DNA from: an uncultured Chthoniobacterales bacterium
GTDB taxonomy: Bacteria > Verrucomicrobiota > Verrucomicrobiia > Chthoniobacterales > UBA10450
Direction of reading: 5' to 3'
DNA: 55,677 bases
NCBI GenBank assembly: GCA_902805675.1
Contig: CADCTA010000037.1
Location: forward strand, 1 to 55,677
Part shown: positions 51,265-55,677 of the stretch, piece by piece
Position numbering within the stretch: position 1 is the first letter of the stretch
How the letters are laid out: each line of letters begins with the position of its first letter
Notes under the pieces: generated by a model
The model's input: only the letters and a program-made list of their open reading frames with translations
Told to the model about the DNA's origin: nothing
Databases searched by the model: none
Translations under genes and position numbers: made by a program

Positions 51265-51340
51265 CATCACTGCAGGTGGTAAACTTCAGCGAGCCCCCGC
51301 ACCGTCGCGGCTGGCGATGACTCGAAGCTCGCGGCTCCTG

Positions 51341-52822
51341 TTACCTGATACCGAAAACCTCGACCAGGCCGACACCGCTGCTGCCGTTCTTGCCGCTGAC
51401 GATCGCGGTGTAGTTGCCGGGGTTGAGCGTTGAGACAAGGGCCGATTCTGCGTCGTCGGAAGGAGGCGCGTTAGTGTCCTCGATCTCCTGACGCTGATCG
51501 CTTTTCCAGTTGTCGTTCGCCCGGACCGTCTGCCCATTCTGGTCCTTCAGCTCGAGCACGGGGTCATTGATGGCAGCGGCAATCGTGGATCTCAGCGACG
51601 GCCCGATCGCACGGACCAGCACCGTGGTGGCGCCGTTCTGGCCTCCAGTGATGAAACCGCCGATCATGACGTTATCACCGGTTCCGACGAAGCCGCGCGT
51701 GCTGATGTTTGCCAGCTTCGAACCGATGCCATTGTCGCGGTCGTACGTTTCAACCACGGCAATGCCAGCACTGTTATTTTGGCCACGCACGACCGCCGTA
51801 TACCTGCCGGGCGCGAGTGTCCGCGCGACTGCCGGTTCACGATCGTCGCTTGGTCGAACGCCGCTGTTCTCGATCTCGCCGCGATCCGGCGAGTCCTTCC
51901 AATCATCGTTAAAGATGATCGATCTATTGTCGCCATCGAATAACTCGATCGTGGGATCAGCGAGGCGACCCGCGACCGGTGCTCCATCGCTCGTCAGCGA
52001 CGGGCCCACCGCACGCAGAATCACCCGCTTGTTGGTGTTTCCGGTGATGATGAATCCGCCAATCAGCACGTTTTCATCCGTCTGCACACGCAGACGTGTC
52101 GAAATATTTAGTAGCGTCGACGTGTTAGCAGGCGTGGCAGACGGGCTTGGCGACGCCGTCGGAGAGGGGCTTGGAGAGGGCGGAGCGGAATTGGCGAGTT
52201 GAATGCCTTTGAAGCGAAACAGACCCTCCGTCGAGATGGTGGTGAAGCTGAGGCGAACTCCATCGATTGACCGAAAATCGATCGTCTGCGCAGCATCCTC
52301 GCTGTAGAAGAATGTGTATTCATCGACTCGGCTGAAGTCAGTTCCCACCGGCGTGTTCTGCGGCCGAAACGTGAATTCCCGTCCGCCGCTATGGACCGTC
52401 AGGCTCAGTGTGCCCCGGGCGGAGATTCCGATGGAAAGTCGGACGACGATTGAGTTCCAGTTTGCGCTCCCAGGTTCAACGAAGTCCGCCATAAAACTAC
52501 CGCCGCCAAACGGAACCCCGTATCCGAGCGTTAGCGTGCTATCGCCTGTGGGTACTCCCGTTTCGAAAGACACGTCTTTCGTCCGTAGCTCAGCGGTAAG
52601 CGGGGCGAAGGTAGATTTAGTGGTGATCGTGACATCGCGGACCGATCCCAGGATGTTCGCCGGGCTTCCGGATGCGTCCTGGTTTCCGACCCCTTGTTGC
52701 CGAAAAGGTGCATCGATCATGCGATCAACATGCTCGGCTCGGGCGACAGATGCAGCGAGGAGGGTAAACACCGCAACGCTGAGGCCTAGCAGCCTGGGAA
52801 ACGAGAGGCTGTTCCATTTCAT
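51341..52822 (-). CDS. Large secreted protein with two C-terminal NISTR/IGGF/GPSL modules
   Basis: The 493-residue protein starts at ATG 52822 with a signal peptide (FPRLLGLSVAVFTLLAASVA, then RAEH). The first ~200 residues form a beta-rich domain I do not recognise (LTLGYGVPFGGGSFMADFVE). A Pro/Ser spacer (PPSPSPSPTASPSPSATP) is followed by two copies of a ~125-residue module with the landmarks NISTR, ENVLIGGFIITG, LRAVGPSL, PTIELFDGDN, NDDWKD, PSDDREPA, PGRYTAVVRG and VVETYD or GLVEVF. The same module is in the gene at 53799 and in nearby remnants. The role is unknown; surface or matrix binding is a guess. Confidence 0.75.
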   Translation of the reverse strand: MKWNSLSFPRLLGLSVAVFTLLAASVARAEHVDRMIDAPFRQQGVGNQDASGSPANILGSVRDVTITTKSTFAPLTAELRTKDVSFETGVPTGDSTLTLGYGVPFGGGSFMADFVEPGSANWNSIVVRLSIGISARGTLSLTVHSGGREFTFRPQNTPVGTDFSRVDEYTFFYSEDAAQTIDFRSIDGVRLSFTTISTEGLFRFKGIQLANSAPPSPSPSPTASPSPSATPANTSTLLNISTRLRVQTDENVLIGGFIITGNTNKRVILRAVGPSLTSDGAPVAGRLADPTIELFDGDNRSIIFNDDWKDSPDRGEIENSGVRPSDDREPAVARTLAPGRYTAVVRGQNNSAGIAVVETYDRDNGIGSKLANISTRGFVGTGDNVMIGGFITGGQNGATTVLVRAIGPSLRSTIAAAINDPVLELKDQNGQTVRANDNWKSDQRQEIEDTNAPPSDDAESALVSTLNPGNYTAIVSGKNGSSGVGLVEVFGIR

Positions 52823-52879
52823 AGCCTCAACGTAGGAACACCACACACATTGCGCGAGCGGCAGAAAGTGACGCCGCTG

Positions 52880-53425
52880 TTACTTAGCCCGATGTGCAAT
52901 GCCCCTATCAGATTCAGCCGGCGCCGCTTCGCGGATCGTGTAGCCGACATGCCGAATGGTGTGGATCAATGGCGGAGCGCCGAGCTTGCGTCGGAGCCGG
53001 CCGATGAACACTTCGACGAGTTTCATGTCGCAGTCGTGCTCCCGTTCCCAGACTCGTTCGCACAGCTCCGTCCGTGTGAAGACGCGGCCCGGCTCTCGCA
53101 TCAGAACCTTCAGCAACGTCACCTCGCGCATGGAAAGATCGATGCGGCGCGAACTGCCGCGGGCTTCGTGGTCGACAAGCCCCAGCGTCAGATCGCCCAC
53201 GCGGAGCGTGAGCGCCGGCTCTTCGGTGTAACGCCGCCCCAACGCATTCACGCGAGCAACCAGCTCTCCCATCGCGACCTTCGACAGGTAATCGTCCGCG
53301 CCCAGCTTCAACCCCGTGAGCCGATCGTTAAGCTCGCCGCGGGCCGTCAGCATCAGCACGCGGGTGGAGATGCGTCGGTCTCGAATCTGCCGCAGAACAT
53401 CGAACCCATTCAGCCCGGGCAGTCG
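52880..53425 (-). pseudogene. 5'-truncated OmpR/PhoB-type response regulator
   Basis: The frame contains the second half of a receiver domain (LPGLNGFDVLRQIRDRR, VLMLTARGELNDRLTGLKLG, ADDYLSK) and an intact winged-helix output domain. The latter has SMREVTLLKVLMREPGRVFT, CERVWEREHDCDMKLVEVFI and LRRKLGAPPLIHTIRHVGYT. The acidic pair and the phospho-acceptor Asp that should precede LPGLNG are missing. The receiver also reads SKVAMGE where SKPFAMGE is expected. Upstream in frame is non-homologous sequence. I read it as a truncated gene, although the DNA-binding part could still be expressed. Confidence 0.7.
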
Positions 53426-53429
53426 CGCA

Positions 53430-53700
53430 GCTCGCCGCCCCGGAAGTACTCGAGCGGCAGCGCCTTTTCGTCCTTGAGGATGGTGAAGCTCCGTAACATG
53501 AGCGGCGCTGTGATGAACGGTTACCCCAGGAGAGCTGGCGCGGGTCCCAGTTGCCGGTGACGGCCGCGAACTTTCCGATCTGAAAAGTGAATCGCCCATC
53601 CTCGCACGGCGAGATGCGCAGCGTTGCCGCTGCGCAGCTCAAGGACCGGATCGCTGAGCGCGTCCGGCACTCCATCGTTTGTCAGCGAAGACCGAAGGCG
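53430..53700 (-). pseudogene. Mosaic of decayed gene fragments upstream of the truncated regulator
   Basis: Minus-strand frames contain SLTNDGVPDALSDPVLELRS (about 53640-53690), a piece of the GPSL/DP.LEL module shared with the genes at 51341 and 53799. Next comes DGRFTFQIGKFAAVTGNWDP, and after a frame change PFITAPLMLRSFTILKDEKA, which I do not recognise. The fragment then runs into the truncated regulator. At least one frameshift and one deletion join are implied. Confidence 0.5.
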
Positions 53701-53743
53701 GGGACGGTCACGTCGGTGCTGCGCCGCTGCCCAACCAAGGCGT

Positions 53744-53775
53744 AAAACCGCCTCTCCGTTGCTGGAGAGGCGGTT
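53744..53775 (-). terminator. Rho-independent terminator (minus strand)
   Basis: Twelve-base arms AACCGCCTCTCC and GGAGAGGCGGTT flank a six-base loop, followed on the minus strand by TTTTA. It lies 24 bp past the stop of the Calx-beta gene. Confidence 0.85.
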
Positions 53776-53798
53776 CGAACACGCGATGTGAAGCTGCG

Positions 53799-55677
53799 TT
53801 ACCGCGTGTTGTAAACTTCGACCAGCCCGACGCCGGTGGTGCCATCCGCGCCAGCCAGGATGACCGTGTACTGCCCGGACGGGAGGTTGACCGCGATGGC
53901 TGATTCGCGCGGGTCCTCCGGCGTGAGCCCGCGGGCGGCCACGACGGCGGCTTGCGCTGGATCATCGCCGAAGTCGTCGTTGAAGATGATTCGTTCGCCA
54001 TTGCTGTCGCGCAGGTCGAGCGTCGGATCGTTCAACGTGTTCTGGACGCCGTCGTCCGCCAAGGACGGTCCGATGCCGCGCAGCACGACCTCGGCTGCCC
54101 CGCTATCTCCGCCGAGGAAGAAGCCGCCGATCATGACGTTTTGATCCGTCTGGACGAAGCCGCGCGTGCTGATGTTCGCCAGCCGCGACGGTGTGCTCGC
54201 GCTGATATCGTAGATTTCAACCAGGCCGACGCCGGTCGCTGTTCCCTTGCCGCGGACGGTTGCGGTGTAGAGGCCAGGGTTCAGCGTGACGAGGATGGCG
54301 GATTCGCGATCATCGGATGGCGCGAGCTGGCTGCTCTGGATTTGTTGCTGCTGCTGCGGGTCATCCTTCCAGTTGTCGTTCGTAGCGAGGACGGAGCCGT
54401 TAGACCCGTTCAGGTCCAGAACCGGATCGAGCAACGGATCTGCAACACCGCTGCCGGCCAGGGAAGGCCCGATCGCGCGCAAGACCAGCGTCTTCGGTTG
54501 CTCACCGGTGATGATGAATCCGCCGATGAGCACGTTCTCACCGGTGCCGACACGCTCGCGGGTGGAGATGTTCTGGAACCGGGTCGGCGTTGGGGACGGA
54601 CTCGCTGAAGGCGATGGGCTCGCTGACGGGCTTGGGCTAGCGGTCGGACTTGCCGAAGGGCTTGGGCTTGCGGACGGACTCGGGCTGACGCTTGGGCTCG
54701 GGCTGGCCGAGGGGGTGGGGCTGGCGGACGGACTTGGTGACGGGCTCGGTGTCGCATCGTCGTCGGTGATCGTGCCGGTGCCCTGATTATCGGCAATCGT
54801 CGAGTTCGTGGCATCGGAGAGGTTCACGACGAATGTCTCGTCCGCCTCATCGGTAGTGTCGCCTTGGACAGCGATCGTGATCGACTTGCTCGTTTGGCCC
54901 GGATCAAACGTGAGAGTGGCAGCGGCTGATGTGTAGTCGGCGCCGGAAGTCGCAGTGCCATCTGCCGTCGCGTAGTTGACTGTCACGGTCGACGAGCTCT
55001 GGCCCGAGAGGGTGACGGTGAACGTAGCGTCGGTCGTGCCGGTGTCCCCCTCGGTCACCGTCACGTCGTTGATGGAGATCGTCGGCTGCGGATCATTGTC
55101 GGTAATGGTTCCAGTGCCCTGGCCCTTATCGACCGTCGCGTTCGCGGCGTTCGAGAGGTTGAGAGTGAACGTCTCATCCGCCTCATCGATCGTGTCGCCG
55201 ATAACCGGCACCGTGACGGTCTTCGTCAGCTCGCCAGGAGCGAAGCTGAGCGGCCCGCTCTGGGCGGCGTAATCCGTTGCCGCGGTCGCAGTGCCGTCCG
55301 CGGTGGCGTAGTCGACCGTGACCGTGGACGCGGAAGTGTTCGAGAGCGTGACCGTGAAGGTCGCGTCAGTCGTGCCGCTGTCTCCTTCGGTGACCGTGAC
55401 GTCATTTACCGAGATGGTTGGCGTCCCTTCGTTGTCCGTGATCGTGCCGACTCCCTGATTATCGGCGATGCGGGCGTTCGTCGCGCCGGAGAGGTTGACG
55501 AAGAATGTCTCGTTCGCCTCATCGTCGGCATCCGGAATAATTGGCACAGTAATCGTCTTGCTCGTCTCATTGGGCGCGAACGTCAGCATGCCGGTCTGAG
55601 CTGTGTAGTCCGATCCCGCCATGGCGGTGCCATCCGCGGTACCGAAATTAACCGTCACCGTTTGCGAGGTCGGCGTG
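53799..55677 (-). CDS. Calx-beta repeat surface protein, N terminus beyond window
   Basis: The frame is open to the right edge, so only the C-terminal ~626 residues are visible. From the N side there are at least three Calx-beta domains of ~100 residues, each with the VTVDYATADGTA and DEADETFTLNLSNA signatures and ending GTGTITDND. In eukaryotes Calx-beta binds calcium through acidic loops and here the DEADETF stretches are likewise acidic. A long SPSPSAS linker (~50 residues) leads to two copies of the NISTR/IGGF/GPSL module, ending TTGVGLVEVYNTR. It is a likely large adhesin or matrix protein; that role is inferred. A terminator follows. Confidence 0.85.
   Translation of the reverse strand, partial: TPTSQTVTVNFGTADGTAMAGSDYTAQTGMLTFAPNETSKTITVPIIPDADDEANETFFVNLSGATNARIADNQGVGTITDNEGTPTISVNDVTVTEGDSGTTDATFTVTLSNTSASTVTVDYATADGTATAATDYAAQSGPLSFAPGELTKTVTVPVIGDTIDEADETFTLNLSNAANATVDKGQGTGTITDNDPQPTISINDVTVTEGDTGTTDATFTVTLSGQSSSTVTVNYATADGTATSGADYTSAAATLTFDPGQTSKSITIAVQGDTTDEADETFVVNLSDATNSTIADNQGTGTITDDDATPSPSPSPSASPTPSASPSPSVSPSPSASPSPSASPTASPSPSASPSPSASPSPTPTRFQNISTRERVGTGENVLIGGFIITGEQPKTLVLRAIGPSLAGSGVADPLLDPVLDLNGSNGSVLATNDNWKDDPQQQQQIQSSQLAPSDDRESAILVTLNPGLYTATVRGKGTATGVGLVEIYDISASTPSRLANISTRGFVQTDQNVMIGGFFLGGDSGAAEVVLRGIGPSLADDGVQNTLNDPTLDLRDSNGERIIFNDDFGDDPAQAAVVAARGLTPEDPRESAIAVNLPSGQYTVILAGADGTTGVGLVEVYNTR

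Noticed and set aside
1-55677. Prophage, integrated plasmid or defence island
   Set aside because: No integrase, phage structural, restriction, toxin-antitoxin or transposase gene was recognised; only non-coding repeats suggest mobility.

Overview
The window is GC-rich bacterial chromosome with short gaps, mixed gene orientation, no rRNA and no recognisable transposase. Several features suggest a soil Verrucomicrobiota, most likely Spartobacteria/Chthoniobacterales. These are Kdo/heptose lipopolysaccharide genes (waaA, kdsD, gmhA), a TonB receptor, large secreted proteins with Calx-beta repeats and a C-terminal module rich in NISTR, IGGF and GPSL motifs, Pro/Ser/Thr linkers, a GH75 chitosanase-like protein, and many dispersed palindromic repeats. 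The assignment comes from gene content and style only.

Layout. 0-7 kb: a leftward block of a LpxO-like hydroxylase, a cell-wall amidase, tRNA-Glu and an ATGA-coupled AsmA/rsmD/waaA operon, then rightward lipid kinase and rhomboid-like genes. 7-15.5 kb: glnE, then leftward DUF4112, rho, yebC and typA. 15.6-17.6 kb: a decayed stretch with remnants of a DsbA-like protein, an NTF2-like protein and a secreted beta-rich protein. 17.7-24 kb: PTS EIIA, argS, treY (carrying an in-frame repeat insertion) and an M50-like protease. 24-33 kb: efp, kdsD, two glycosyltransferases, PBP1A and a MidA methyltransferase. 33-38 kb: hrpB, pilT and an unusual DHp-receiver protein. 38-43 kb: a TonB receptor with a His-rich partner, queE and a beta-barrel protein. 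43-50 kb: small secreted and membrane proteins, GH75, DUF748, galK, CsbD, GNAT and YidD. 50.5 kb to the end: gmhA, two large secreted repeat proteins and a truncated response regulator.

The genes are mainly housekeeping: translation (argS, efp, typA, yebC, rsmD, tRNA-Glu, queE), transcription termination (rho), nitrogen and carbon control (glnE, PTS EIIA), and envelope building (waaA, kdsD, gmhA, glycosyltransferases, PBP1A, amidase, AsmA/DUF748 proteins). They are scattered, not in one pathway cluster.

The most unusual content is in the repeats. At least five palindromic families occupy intergenic gaps. Four copies of a ~200 bp element share an internal core that folds on paper into consecutive small hairpins with GGGA loops and apparent compensatory changes. 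Repeats also supply codons: one is read through in treY, one supplies the stop of midA and one the likely start of a glycosyltransferase. Other notable points are a heptamer tandem array abutting the midA start, a kinase-less DHp-receiver protein beside pilT, a PBP1A with Thr at the SxxK nucleophile position, a rhomboid with Tyr at the catalytic His position, and EF-P with Asn at the modified-Lys position.
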